DNA of 64,000 nucleotides, taken from assembly GCA_958298945.1 (NCBI GenBank), contig OY282605.1:32838811-32902810 (forward strand). Reading direction: 5' to 3'. Below, in pieces: positions 42,401 through 47,648 of the stretch (positions within the stretch are counted from its first letter, which is position 1; each line of letters starts with the position of its first letter). The translations under genes and the position numbers were made by a program. Below the pieces are notes generated by a model. It was not told the origin of the DNA, searched no databases, and was given only the letters and a program-made list of their open reading frames with translations. The stretch is from Atherix ibis (lineage: Eukaryota; Arthropoda; Insecta; Diptera; Athericidae).

Positions 42401-45400
42401 ATTAATGGTCCTCAACCTTCCTAGGCCGATTTTTACGCTTCTTGTACCACAAGTCAAAATTGCCGTCTTTGAACCGACGAAACCAATCTAGGCACGTTGT
42501 TTCCGATAACGCACTGTCACCATAGGCCTCCATAAGCATTCGATGCGATTCGGCAGTCGATTTCTTCAAATTGAAGCAGAAAAGCAGAGCTTCCCGCTTA
42601 TGCTCTTTTTCTGGCACATGATTACCAAAGTAAAAACGTTTGTTGTTGTACGAAATTGCTGACAATGTGCACTGATTAATGTTGACAGATGTCAAACTCA
42701 TAAAAAAAAGTATGGCGTGCCCTTAGATTATAGAAGAACTGGATACGCCTCTACACAAAAATTGTGTCCGAATTTTGTCGGCAATACATTCATAGAACGC
42801 ACACACATACAATACAACAGAAACGGCGTAAATCATTGGGGGCCAATTTTAAAGTTCAGTATGCGATTGAAGCGGTTCGTTCAAAATCATTTTCATATGT
42901 GATGTCATTTATGCGTAAAGAAGCAGATTTTTTAATATTGCGGGTCTTGTTGTTCGATGGAATTAGTTTTGTAAATATGCAATAAAACACAGTATTTTTT
43001 TTTTAAATATTTATTTATTTATTATGTATTTTCATTTTATTTATTTCACTGTATATTATTTATTCTTGGGAATACCGGATGCTGCTGCCACAATCCACTT
43101 TTCCCGCAACCATTTATTTTGTGGGAACCTGTAAAGTTAACATATAAATATACGATCGTAATATTTACTTTTACAATTAAGAATTAATAGAAATTCACGT
43201 ATTTTTTGCACTATTAAAAAAATTTGGTACCTTAAACTTTCTTACACACACTTTACGTACACCGGCACTGTACTATTTTCTGGTAAACATTGAACTGTCA
43301 ACATCGGATTTGTTTACATTTGTTCAATGCCGAACTTTTCACTTTTTCACCACTTTTTGGATAAAATATATCACTTAAACCCATTTAGGCACATCACAAA
43401 TAAAATTTTTGTTATTTTATTTACTAAAACTACAGATGTTAACTTACCGAAAGAAAGAAATTCCCGGCTTCCTCATGTCATTGTAGGAAAAACAATTTTT
43501 CACGAAACACTTCATTTTCTGTAATAAAAACTTCTTATTAAATGTTATCAATAATAAAACTATTTATAAAAATACTTACTTTTTTTTAAATACTTTAAAA
43601 TACATAAAAACAACACTTTAAATTGCACTTTCAACACTTGATTATTTTTATCAATAATAAATTCTAAAATGACACCGCTAGTTATATTAGTTCGAGTTGT
43701 AATCACTTTCATGGAGAATGGCAGATTGTAAAACTCTCCGAAAGTCCACAAAATTGAGGCGCTTTATATTTGAATGATATTTACGAAATGAATAATAAAC
43801 CTAAAATAGAATTCCATTTCATATCAAAAGATTGTAAAAAAAATAAAAATTGCCTATCGTTGTGTTTAAATTGTATTTTTGTTTTTAATAAGTGAATTAA
43901 AAAGAATATAAATTAGGCTTTTGCAATGTAATAATTTTCTATTACGAGAACTAGATGGCAGTGAGTGTCATATCTACATAAAAATATCCACAAAAAGCTA
44001 TGTGATAAATGCGAATTCTCGCCGCTTGGCAATAAGTTGGACACAAAAATGCGTATACATATACGGTAATGGCCTATCCAGGTATTCTTTAATCTAAGGC
44101 GTGCCCTTAGATTATAGAAGAACTGGATAGGCCTCTACACAAAAATTGTGTCCGAATTTTGTCGGCAATACATTCATAGAACGCACACACATACAATACA
44201 ACAGAAACGGCGTAAATCATTGGGGGCCAATTTTAAAGTTCAGTATGCGATTAAAGCGGTTCAAAAAGTATTGCGAATTTTGAATTTCCGCGGCTTACGT
44301 ATATTTGATTTTCGATTTTTTTGTAGCTTTATGTTGGTACTCATATTTCTCACTTATGCCGACAAGTTCGGCCATTTATAATGTTCAGTAAATTTTTGAT
44401 AACTGCTTTGCTTGCACGTGTTTTGGCTCGTCTTCGATTTTTGCCCATTCCAAAAAATGGATCAAAGAATCTGTTTCGGGAACAAGAAAAAGTCATAGGG
44501 TGCCAGATCTGGGGAATACGGTGGCTGCGGCATTATTAGTGTATTGTTTTTGGCCAAAAATTCGCGCACAAGTAACGATGCGTTAGCAGGGGCGTTATCA
44601 TGGTACAAAAGCCAATTTTTGTTCTTCTACAAATCCGGGCGTTTCTGGCCGATTGCTTCGCCCAACTTGCGCATAACTTGCAGGTAATATTCCTTATTGA
44701 CCGTTCATACCCTGTGGCAAGAACTCATGATGCCCCACGCCCCTGCAATCGAAGAAAACTGTAAGCAAAACCTTCAAATTCGACCGATCTTGGCGCGCTT
44801 TTTTCGGTCTTGGCTCGTGCGGCAGCTTCTATTGCGATGATTGAGCTTTGGTTTCCACGACATAACCATAAACTAATGATTCGTCACCAGTTATGACCCT
44901 CTGGAGCAAATTTGGGTAGTCGCGGACAGAGTCCAACAGCTCCTTAGCAATGTTAATGCGATGCTGTTTTTGGTCGAAAATGGGCAAAAATCGAAGACGA
45001 GCCAAAACACGTGCAAGCAAAGCAGCTGTCAAAAATTAACTGAACATTCAAAATTTCCGAACTAGTCGGCATAAGTGAGAGACATGAGTACCAACATAAC
45101 GCCAAAAAAAAATCGGTAATCGAACATACATAAACCGCGGAAATTCAAAATTCGCGATAATTTTTGAACAGACCTCGTATGTACATATATAAAATTTTTA
45201 AAAAAATCTGTTTAAAATTTATTAAATATTCACAAACTCAAATTAATTCTTTACTAATAATTTTATTTTTTAAAAATATGATCCTTTTTTTATATTAACA
45301 AATTATTTTTATTTTTTTTTTGCTTAACAGGTGTTGTTCCAATAAATAGTCGTGGTGAAAAACAACGAATGCACTTAAGAGATGGATTTTTAGCTGACCA

Positions 45401-45434
45401 ATTAGATCCAATTTATGTAGCATATAATATGTAA
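3328..45434 (+). CDS. DIP2: Disco-interacting protein 2, 18 exons, 5' partial
   Basis: Exons: 3328-3405, 9562-9882, 17832-18500, 22259-22387, 26218-26450, 26600-26693, 26806-27361, 27422-27759, 27835-28508, 28608-29238, 33685-33842, 39058-39139, 39259-39363, 39532-39901, 40014-40674, 40810-41240, 41388-41536, 45331-45434. Every junction has GT-AG and preserves phase. With both cassettes the visible part encodes about 1926 residues; human DIP2 is about 1570. Order: DMAP1-binding region, low-complexity linker, then two adenylate-forming domains related to fatty acyl-AMP ligases. The C-terminus YVAYNM followed by TAA is that of the family. DIP2 proteins are known to regulate selected diacylglycerol species and, in flies, neuron branching; fly DIP2 binds Disconnected. 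The initiator exon is upstream of the window. Identification is secure; use of every exon in one transcript is inferred. Confidence 0.96.
3406..4180. other. DIP2 intron sequence, nothing recognised
   Basis: AT-rich intron with long A and T runs. No ORF, repeat boundary or RNA gene that I can support. Confidence 0.5.
4181..5361 (-). mobile_element. mariner element, internally deleted
   Basis: Inverted ends begin CGAGTCCTGTTCAAAAAGTA on the left and CGACGTCTGTTCAAAAAAGT on the right (read inward), flanked by TA on both sides, the target duplication of mariners. The minus strand encodes transposase pieces at 5089-4685 (helix-turn-helix half up to the first catalytic motif, VITGD) and at 4588-4235 (VFFDCRGVVHHEF, then LAPCDFFLF with the third Asp). 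The part that should carry the second catalytic motif (HHDNAPAHT) is deleted between RTVNKE and the LAPCD region, and the frame is broken. Length 1181 bp against about 1.3 kb for intact mariners. A rearranged relative lies at 44259-45177. Confidence 0.88.
5362..5927. other. DIP2 intron sequence, nothing recognised
   Basis: AT-rich intron between two transposons; no coding or structural signal seen. Confidence 0.5.
5928..8038 (-). mobile_element. Tc1-like element, broken, with a nested mariner
   Basis: The ends are inverted: left CGGTCTTGGCCAAAAAGTAT and right, read inward, CAGGCTTGACCAAAAGTATT, each next to TA. The minus strand at 6239-6048 encodes a Tc1-type C-terminus (ELLGWSTQSPGLNPIG); the family has SPDLNPIE here, so the Asp before LNP and the catalytic Glu are both replaced by Gly. 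Around 6310-6370 the minus strand gives another Tc1 motif (WGFMAESGA). Between about 6810 and 7780 lies unrelated mariner coding sequence, so the element is composite. It is dead. Confidence 0.75.
6810..7780 (-). mobile_element. Degenerate mariner nested in the Tc1-like element
   Basis: Read on the minus strand from 7700 to 6850, fragments of a mariner transposase appear in order in shifting frames: FHSRNFDHSGWPITEK, LGKSGFKKKLDIWMLHELG, AGDEKCVNYEN (first catalytic motif), QTISKPGLTGDKVL, then a relic of HPPYSPDLAPSDYHLF. Between KVL and the next conserved block sits an inverted copy of the preceding 30 bp (7164-7193 against 7213-7242). The ends are not clear. Position inside the Tc1 element implies later insertion, but capture by rearrangement is possible. 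Confidence 0.65.
8039..8619. other. DIP2 intron sequence, nothing recognised
   Basis: AT-rich, no supported feature. Confidence 0.5.
8620..9200 (-). mobile_element. Tc1/mariner-family remnant
   Basis: The minus strand gives a damaged version of the WFQQDGATCHTA motif (VFNKMAPRA in one frame, CFQQNGTTG in another) and flanking sequence shared with 10780-11480, 22655-23100 and 25320-25900 (phrase ATGGTCCAGATTAA and neighbours). Near its right side is the 14-bp palindrome TTGACAGCTGTCAA at 9154-9167, also present in the copies at 11448, 34529 and 36799. No clean ends are visible. Confidence 0.6.
9562..9882 (+). CDS. DIP2: DIP2 exon: Gly/His/Ser-rich cassette ending KRYHSG
   Basis: A 107-codon exon, phase 1 at both ends. 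It opens with a Gly run, has a Ser/His-rich centre, and ends in a basic stretch (RTRRTQRRVTHNEKRYHS) that leads into EVRQEAVQQAL of the 22259 exon; the human protein has the matching order (RDERFRSDVHTEAVQAAL). A branch-point-like TTACTAATC precedes the acceptor AAAG|GTGG, and the donor is TCAG|GTCGG. A second exon with the same phase and a matching end lies at 17832-18500. Confidence 0.88.
9883..10779. other. DIP2 intron with a short tandem duplication
   Basis: AT-rich intron. At 10474-10562 a segment of about 45 bp is present twice in tandem, each copy holding GATAATTTGGACTAAGGAAT and GTGAAGCCCACTTTT. Nothing else recognised. Confidence 0.6.
10780..11480 (-). mobile_element. Tc1/mariner-family degenerate copy
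   Basis: The minus strand decodes in one broken frame to LWGSKNQQVTVKKPLYP, then a block like the family's VTVWCGFWAGGIIGPYFFEN (here EFLPEGLIGLYYFENAE), then a relic of the WFQQDGATCHT motif. It shares its left segment (CAATTTGTGCTTCGGAAAG) with 22664 and 25327. The palindrome TTGACAGCTGTCAA is at 11448-11461. Stops and frameshifts throughout; no intact ends. Confidence 0.7.
11481..12405. other. DIP2 intron sequence, nothing recognised
   Basis: AT-rich; the ORF at 12175-12372 on the minus strand has no recognisable content. Confidence 0.5.
12406..14370. repeat. Satellite-like tandem array, 375-bp monomer
   Basis: Monomers start near 12406, 12766, 13141, 13516 and 13891, with a partial one from about 14228. 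The marker CGTTCGCTGCGTTGTGTATT recurs at 12701, 13076, 13451, 13826 and 14168, giving exact 375-bp spacing for the inner copies and 342 bp for the last. The inner copies are nearly identical while the outer ones are diverged and carry deletions, as expected when unequal exchange homogenises the centre. Monomers are AT-rich apart from the marker. The array lies inside a DIP2 intron and encodes nothing. Confidence 0.95.
14371..15778. other. DIP2 intron sequence, origin unknown
   Basis: Slightly less AT-rich than its surroundings between about 14640 and 15240, which suggests an old insertion, but I see no terminal repeats or protein homology. The ORF at 14707-14901 is not recognised. Confidence 0.4.
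15779..17057 (-). mobile_element. Mos1-like mariner, copy A
   Basis: Inverted ends (left CCGGGTGTATAAGCTTAAAT, right read inward CTAGGTGTATAAGCTTAAAT) next to TA on both sides; 1279 bp, close to Mos1 length. The minus strand encodes a mauritiana-type transposase in several frames from about 16890 to 15990: FCFNLKKSAAE, CQDWFRRFKDGNFDLWDKK, LQALLDEDDTQSQK, IVTDDEKWIYF (first catalytic motif), WWDQQGIVYYKILKPGQTVN. The segment with the second catalytic motif (FLHDNAPSH, intact in copy B) is gone, replaced at about 16071-16170 by a hairpin and a short direct repeat. Dead copy; other copies at 30305-31543 and 41975-42722. Confidence 0.92.
17058..17831. other. DIP2 intron sequence, nothing recognised
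   Basis: AT-rich up to the acceptor at 17831; no feature supported. Confidence 0.5.
17832..18500 (+). CDS. DIP2: DIP2 exon: Gln/Ser/Gly-rich cassette ending SRYTSG
   Basis: A 223-codon open frame, phase 1 at both ends if spliced at AAAG|CTGG and AGTG|GTAAAT. It starts AGGRLMPSKFVSDISEELNS, runs through Gln/His-rich, Ser/Asn-rich and Gly/Thr-repeat segments (GTGTGTGTG), and ends NRRLGRHESRYTSG, a close match in form to the end of the 9562-9882 exon. The acceptor lacks a good pyrimidine tract. The Met codon at 17846 could instead start an alternative first exon. Coding status is supported by codon-level purity of the repeats and by phase; usage is uncertain. Confidence 0.75.
18501..22258. other. 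DIP2 intron, AT-rich
   Basis: Mostly AT-rich sequence with many chance ORFs. The only recognisable content is a mariner remnant at about 19550-19960, listed separately. The ORFs at 21359-21619, 21668-22024 and 22037-22252 are low-complexity and I do not accept them as genes. Confidence 0.5.
19550..19960 (-). mobile_element. Old mariner remnant
   Basis: The minus strand resembles the nested mariner at 6810-7780: the block around 19750-19800 (TCCATTTTTCATCACCAGTGA) corresponds to the catalytic GDEKW region, and 19680-19740 to its continuation. Heavily mutated, no ends visible. Confidence 0.5.
22259..22387 (+). CDS. DIP2: DIP2 exon: EVRQEAVQQAL helix and PMPSKR motif
   Basis: A 43-codon exon, phase 1 at both ends, encoding EVRQEAVQQALAALKNRP, then SLPMPSKRSSVLNRSPDRD. 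It aligns with the human stretch that begins TEAVQAALAKYKERKMPMPSKRRS. The acceptor is a long run of A followed by ATCACAG; the donor is ACAG|GTGAGA. It is the exon to which both upstream cassettes join in phase. Confidence 0.95.
22655..23100 (-). mobile_element. Tc1/mariner-family C-terminal fragment
   Basis: The minus strand from 23090 reads as a damaged WFQQDGATCHTA region (LDHMWFKQN-type in one frame), then GRVISL- and LTPLDFFLW-like relics. The ORF at 22867-23070 is a fragment of this. It abuts another copy at 23104. Confidence 0.65.
23104..23945 (-). mobile_element. Tc1/mariner-family element, internally deleted
   Basis: Inverted ends: left GGGTGTCCCAAAAGTCACGC and right, read inward, GATGTCCCAACATTCACGCA. 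The minus strand encodes an N-terminal part (GRPSTQNIKAVRESIAESPR, then YLHLYA.KVQLTQELKPTDH, then NKIIFNDEAH with the first catalytic Asp) and, at 23340-23210, the C-terminal RVRICQQSRGGHIPDMLFYS-like tail. The middle of the gene, including the second catalytic motif, is missing. About 840 bp against roughly 1.3 kb expected. Confidence 0.8.
23946..25319. other. DIP2 intron sequence, nothing recognised
   Basis: AT-rich with long homopolymer runs; no supported feature. Confidence 0.5.
25320..25900 (-). mobile_element. Tc1/mariner-family remnant
   Basis: Shares its left segment (CAATTTGTACTTCGGAAAGT) with 10790 and 22664 and its central phrase GATTAAAATCTTCAAGTTCAG with 11050. It carries a relic of the first catalytic region at about 25725-25760 (CTCATCGTTGAAGAAAATAT on the plus strand). 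Heavily mutated and deleted. Confidence 0.65.
25994..26034. repeat. Perfect 41-bp palindrome
   Basis: Two 20-base arms (TTATTAAACGTAGATTGTTT and its exact reverse complement) around a single A at 26014. It lies 184 bp before the DIP2 exon at 26218. It is not part of a recognised transposon. Confidence 0.9.
26218..27361 (+). CDS. DIP2: DIP2 exons: acidic linker and start of FAAL-like domain 1
   Basis: Three exons, 26218-26450, 26600-26693 and 26806-27361. The first encodes DSTSDEESIPEERISTP, as in the human SSASEDEGS region, then a Gly-rich stretch. The second encodes a Ser/Pro-rich linker ending EFQRPY. The third gives VSAKIQQLLNTLKRPKRRPL, the conserved entry to the first adenylate-forming domain, then TLTYGKLLSRAQKIAYAL and KPGDRVALVYPNSDP. 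The donors at 26451, 26694 and 27362 and the phases 0, 1 and 2 all match the next exon. Confidence 0.95.
27422..29238 (+). CDS. DIP2: DIP2 exons: FAAL-like domain 1
   Basis: Three exons, 27422-27759, 27835-28508 and 28608-29238. Landmarks are WYGCMFRGLVPLPIELPL, YIEYTSDKEGSVMGV, VLDFKREVGLWHAVLTSVL, MLLVADGANPWS, GQVMPAAQMVVI, HNADDIIATVLAVEPM and VTNLPKPRE. The segment YIEYTSDKEGSVMG sits where adenylate-forming enzymes have the Ser/Thr/Gly-rich nucleotide-binding loop; as in all DIP2 proteins it is degenerate here. Human DIP2 aligns over the whole length. Relative to human, a short insert (DADPKDPNSGKTINDEH) precedes YVRSGLLGFLGP. Confidence 0.96.
29239..30304. other. DIP2 intron sequence, nothing recognised
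   Basis: AT-rich intron up to the mariner at 30305. Confidence 0.5.
30305..31543 (-). mobile_element. Mos1-like mariner, copy B
   Basis: Inverted ends (left CCAGGTGTATAAGCTTAAAT, right read inward TCAGGTGTATAAGCTTAAAT) inside a TA duplication; 1239 bp. The minus strand has MSSFVPEKEHMGEALLSCFN at about 31373, then a stop after KLEDH, then LQALLDEDDTQSQKMLAEQ through IVTGDEKWIYF (first Asp), a frameshift near NIHRYHQQ, then FLHDNAPSH (second Asp) and LAPTDYHLF (third Asp). All three catalytic residues survive but the frame is broken at least twice and a block around EYAYGD..SET is missing. It is the most complete of the three copies. Confidence 0.93.
31544..33684. other. DIP2 intron sequence, nothing recognised
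   Basis: Extremely AT-rich with A and T runs and short AAT repeats; ORFs here are low-complexity. No feature supported before the acceptor at 33684. Confidence 0.5.
33685..33842 (+). CDS. DIP2: DIP2 exon: linker between the two FAAL-like domains
   Basis: A 158-bp exon encoding GLQPGTTSSSSGCGITDTS, then VGPASVMVGNLVQGNRLA and GRDIGLSEDSERK; the human protein has VGPASMIVGNLVAGKRIAQA here. The acceptor is a poly-A tract ending TTAG, unusual in having few pyrimidines. The donor is AAG|GTGAGC, phase 0. Confidence 0.93.
33843..34369. other. DIP2 intron sequence, nothing recognised
   Basis: AT-rich; leads into the transposon mosaic starting near 34370. Confidence 0.5.
34370..35247 (-). mobile_element. 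Mosaic of internally deleted Tc1/mariner-family copies
   Basis: The minus strand at 34500-34370 reads GARYRDMIIQFF..K.QDM, then a WFQQ.DTTCHTARETI-like relic, the same family as 1-420. A second partial copy begins at about 35047 (GGGTGCCCCAAAATACATGC, a variant of the family's terminal repeat). Between them, at about 34670-34990, the minus strand resembles the C-terminal part of an RTE-type reverse transcriptase (LIMPTLIYCFKTWTMAGSD in mixed frames). The unit GCGAGCACCATTAACTGTTT recurs at 34484 and 35187, and again at 36751 and 37559. Confidence 0.65.
35248..36750. mobile_element. Non-autonomous TIR element, copy 1
   Basis: Inverted ends: left CTTAGATTAAAGAAGAACTG, right read inward TTTAGATTAAAGAATACCTG, both continuing GATA.GCC. 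About 1.5 kb. The same sequence recurs at 42722-44098. No transposase reading frame is visible. It interrupts the transposon mosaic; no target duplication is evident for this copy, because the two sides belong to different repeats of the mosaic. Confidence 0.8.
36751..38230 (-). mobile_element. Mosaic of deleted Tc1/mariner-family copies, right part
   Basis: From 36751 to about 37423 it repeats 34484-35046 with few differences, including the palindrome TTGACAGCTGTCAA at 36799-36812 and the RTE-like relic. At about 37424 an internally deleted transposon starts (GGGTGCCCCATAATACATGC) and ends near 38200 (CAAATCTTGCGTAAATGTTG). On the minus strand it encodes NKIIFSDEAHFQLD (first catalytic motif), then in another frame WCGF and a GPLFFKNPVGQ block. 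The central part of the gene is missing. Confidence 0.7.
38231..39057. other. DIP2 intron sequence, nothing recognised
   Basis: AT-rich intron. A weak inverted repeat around 38568-38602 (GAGTTAGAATATT against AATATTCGAACTC) is the only structure noted. Confidence 0.5.
39058..41536 (+). CDS. DIP2: DIP2 exons: FAAL-like domain 2
   Basis: Six exons (39058-39139, 39259-39363, 39532-39901, 40014-40674, 40810-41240, 41388-41536). Landmarks are LRWRANTSPDHVLY, FYGCLYLGAVPITIRPPHPQ, YLDFSVSTCGRLSGV (degenerate nucleotide loop), CLDPYCGLGFAMWTLISVYS, FCSYGVIELCTKAL, VVAEERPRVQLTQ, STSFGCRVNPAICVQG, DSHLGEIW, RTGYLGFLRRTE, MNYHPIDIENSVLRCHK and FTWTNLLVVVVELDG. Relative to human, an insert of about 60 residues rich in Ser (DSDSESLHSMSQLQ) follows RRTE in the 40810 exon. 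All junctions are in phase. Confidence 0.96.
41781..41890. repeat. Degenerate 20-bp minisatellite, 5.5 units
   Basis: Six successive 20-base units based on TTTTGAGAGGAATCTCAGAA, each differing at a few positions; the last is only the first ten bases. It lies in the last DIP2 intron. Each unit contains GAG and CTC and so is partly self-complementary. Confidence 0.85.
41975..42722 (-). mobile_element. Mos1-like mariner, copy C, truncated
   Basis: Matches copies A and B from about 42722 down to 41975. The minus strand encodes pieces in several frames: VPEKEHKREALLFCFNLKK, CLDWFRRFKDGNFDLWYKK, ERQ-type helix, IVTGDEKWIYF and WWCQQDIVYYEMLKPGETVN. The 3' third of the gene, with the second and third catalytic motifs, is missing. 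The 5' end is cut at GGCGTGCC by the TIR element that follows. Confidence 0.88.
42722..44098. mobile_element. Non-autonomous TIR element, copy 2
   Basis: Begins CTTAGATTATAGAAGAACTG and ends with the inverted form (TTCTTTAATCTAAG). The 7-8 bp GGCGTGCC flanks both ends (42714-42721 and 44098-44105), and the left copy belongs to the Mos1-like mariner, so this is a target duplication and the element jumped into that mariner. An 8-bp duplication fits the hAT or P type, but the ends do not match either well. No transposase. About 1.38 kb, similar throughout to 35248-36750. Confidence 0.82.
44106..44258. mobile_element. Second TIR-element copy, truncated, directly adjacent
   Basis: Immediately after the right target duplication the element starts again (CTTAGATTATAGAAGAACTG) and runs, nearly identical to 42722-42873, until it breaks at AAAGCGGTT where a mariner begins. 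Either a tandem duplication or a second insertion at the same site. Confidence 0.8.
44259..45177 (-). mobile_element. Rearranged mariner with duplicated, inverted 5' ends
   Basis: Relative of the mariner at 4181-5361. The right end carries the normal 5' terminal sequence on the minus strand (CGAGGTCTGTTCAAAAATTA) next to TA. The left 200 bp (44259-44450) is the same 5' terminal sequence in the opposite orientation, so the element is a fold-back. Between them the minus strand encodes transposase fragments: FDQKQHRINIAKELLDSVRD, VITGDESLVYGY (first catalytic motif) and, at about 44515-44470, PDLAPYDFFLF. The helix-turn-helix half and the 3' end are missing. Confidence 0.85.
45331..45434 (+). 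CDS. DIP2: DIP2 last coding exon
   Basis: Encodes GVVPINSRGEKQRMHLRDGF, then LADQLDPIYVAYNM and TAA, the invariant C-terminus of the family. The acceptor is a T tract ending GCTTAACAG. It is separated from the previous exon by 3.8 kb of transposons, yet still joins in phase 1. Confidence 0.97.
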
Positions 45435-47217
45435 TTTGTTGACCTAAAGCAAATAATCATAATAATAATAATAATATAGAATAGAATTTTCAATTAAGGC
45501 TTTTCGTAAAAGAAATTATAAGGAGAAAAAAATAAATTAACATACATGGTTTCTTATAATGAAAAGCAAATTTGAAAAATAATAAATAAATTAAGAAAAA
45601 AACAAAAACAAATAATAGTAATAAGAAGAAGAAGAAAAAAATGAAAAATGTGAGTTTAAAATAATATCGACAAGGGAATACCGATAATTTTATGTATTTT
45701 GGTAATAAACCAAAAAACTAGAGAATTAATTTTTTTTTTTTTTTTAAATAAATTTTTTCTTCCAATAAACTTTTCCAGCAATAATAATAATCTTTCCAAA
45801 AAAAAAAAAAAAAATTCACATGCATTTATGTATATTTTTTTTTTAATAAAATTTTAACACAACTAAACTTAAACTGTTTACTCAATAGTTAAGAGTAAAT
45901 TTTTTTTTTTTATTTAATAACTAATTTGAAACAATTTCGAAAGAGAAAAAGAAATTTCTTTAAATCAAATCATCTAAATAAGTTGAAAAAAAGAAAAAGG
46001 ATTATGTAAAATTTTTTAAGAAAATATTAATTGATAAAAAAAACGAGCGTGTTTTTGTTTCTTATTTTATTTTAAATATATTTTTTTTAAAATAAAAATT
46101 TGTAATTATCAGTTAACTATTAATATAAAATATTTCAAATTAGATGAAAATAATTAGTTTTTTTGTTGAAAAAAAAAACACGAAAAAGGAAACAAATGTT
46201 AAGCAAATCTTCCTTAATTGGGAATGAGTAATATTACTCGCATCTATACACTTGACTGTAATAAATAAATATAAGTAATTTCAAATATTTCATAATTATT
46301 ATAAAAATAGCAAAAGAAAATATGATAACGAAAATTTTTTTTTCAAAAATAATTATATTTATATAAAGAACAATTTCAAAAGAAAATCTAACGAATATTA
46401 GTGAATATATTTTAATTTCATGTATGACTGCCTGGAAAAGAAATTATTTTGATTTTGTTTTTTTTTCTTCTCTTTTTGTATAATATTTTATTTTTTATTT
46501 AAAATTTTATAATATAATTACAAAAAAAAAATATTTATCTTCCTTCAATCAAATTATATTAATTAAATGATAATAAATATGTAGTTAAAAATATATATGA
46601 ATTAATAGAAGAAGAAAAATAAAAGAAAATATACCGAAAATTTCAATAATAAAATTTTTATTTTAAATTCCATTTTGACAAATTTAATTTTTTTGTAAGC
46701 AATAAATTTATTTTGTTATTAATTTTGTTTTTATCACTATTATTAATGTTAAAAAAAAAACGATAATTTTTTTTTTTTCGCATAGAATAATAAAAGAGCA
46801 GCACACATGTATGTATATCGTAATTATTTATATGAATATGTATAAGTTTAAATCTATATGTATGAATGTAAACTATTTCTAATCAATTTAATTATTTTAT
46901 TTTAAATGAAATATGACATTTGTGATTTTGTTTGTTTTCTTTTTTTTTCTCGCATATAAATAAATATTATTAATTAATTAATTATATAGTTATCTATAAA
47001 AATGTATTTATTTATATACACATATATGCATACATATATATTTATATAAATTTGATTATTTTTAGTAAATAAAAATTTATTTAAATTTGCTTTTATTTTA
47101 TTTTATTTTGTTAAATAATAATTTTTTTCCAATTATTTCATTTGAATTTTGACTTCACCACAGCAACTCAGGTTATTTCAATTTTTTACATTCGTATATA
47201 AAAATCATTGCATACTA
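45435..47217. other. Probable DIP2 3' UTR and AT-rich intergenic DNA
   Basis: Extremely AT-rich, with many AATAAA and ATTAAA candidates (for example near 45580), so the poly(A) site cannot be chosen. No ORF of note and no repeat boundary until the mariner at 47218. Confidence 0.5.
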
Positions 47218-47284
47218 CAAGGGTCGTTCAATAAGTCCTTAGAAAAAAATAGAAAAAAACTGTTTTTAAAAAAAAAAATTTTTT

Positions 47285-47640
47285 AGGCGTTTTCCTTTGG
47301 ACCTACCACGGTAGCTGTGAGTAGATGAGCAAAGGAACGCCAAATTTATAACATTAGTAGATACATAACCTCAAAATAGTCAGCAAAAATACTGAGTTTA
47401 CTCACACATAAACAATAAAAACAGTTTATTCACACATACAAAATACTGACGAATATATGACTCTTCAACATAACCAACGAACCCGCTAAGCCATCTATTG
47501 CCAGGTAGGAAACTAAAATCCCCTTACAGTTCAGTGGATGCGTAACACCCAGTTTAATGTGGTCGTTTGTTCGAGGTAGAGTAGATGATGACAGCTGAAA
47601 CTCTACCGCGGTAGCATAATTGGTCCAATGGAAAACGCCT
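47285..47640. mobile_element. MITE-like insert nested in the mariner
   Basis: 356 bp with inverted ends matching at 18 of 19 positions: left AGGCGTTTTCCTTTGGACC, right read inward AGGCGTTTTCCATTGGACC. Just inside each end is a palindrome or near-palindrome, CTACCACGGTAG on the left and CTACCGCGGTAG on the right. It lies in the T-rich stretch after the mariner stop codon, so a target duplication (T run) cannot be measured. No ORF. Confidence 0.8.
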
Positions 47641-47648
47641 TTTATTTT

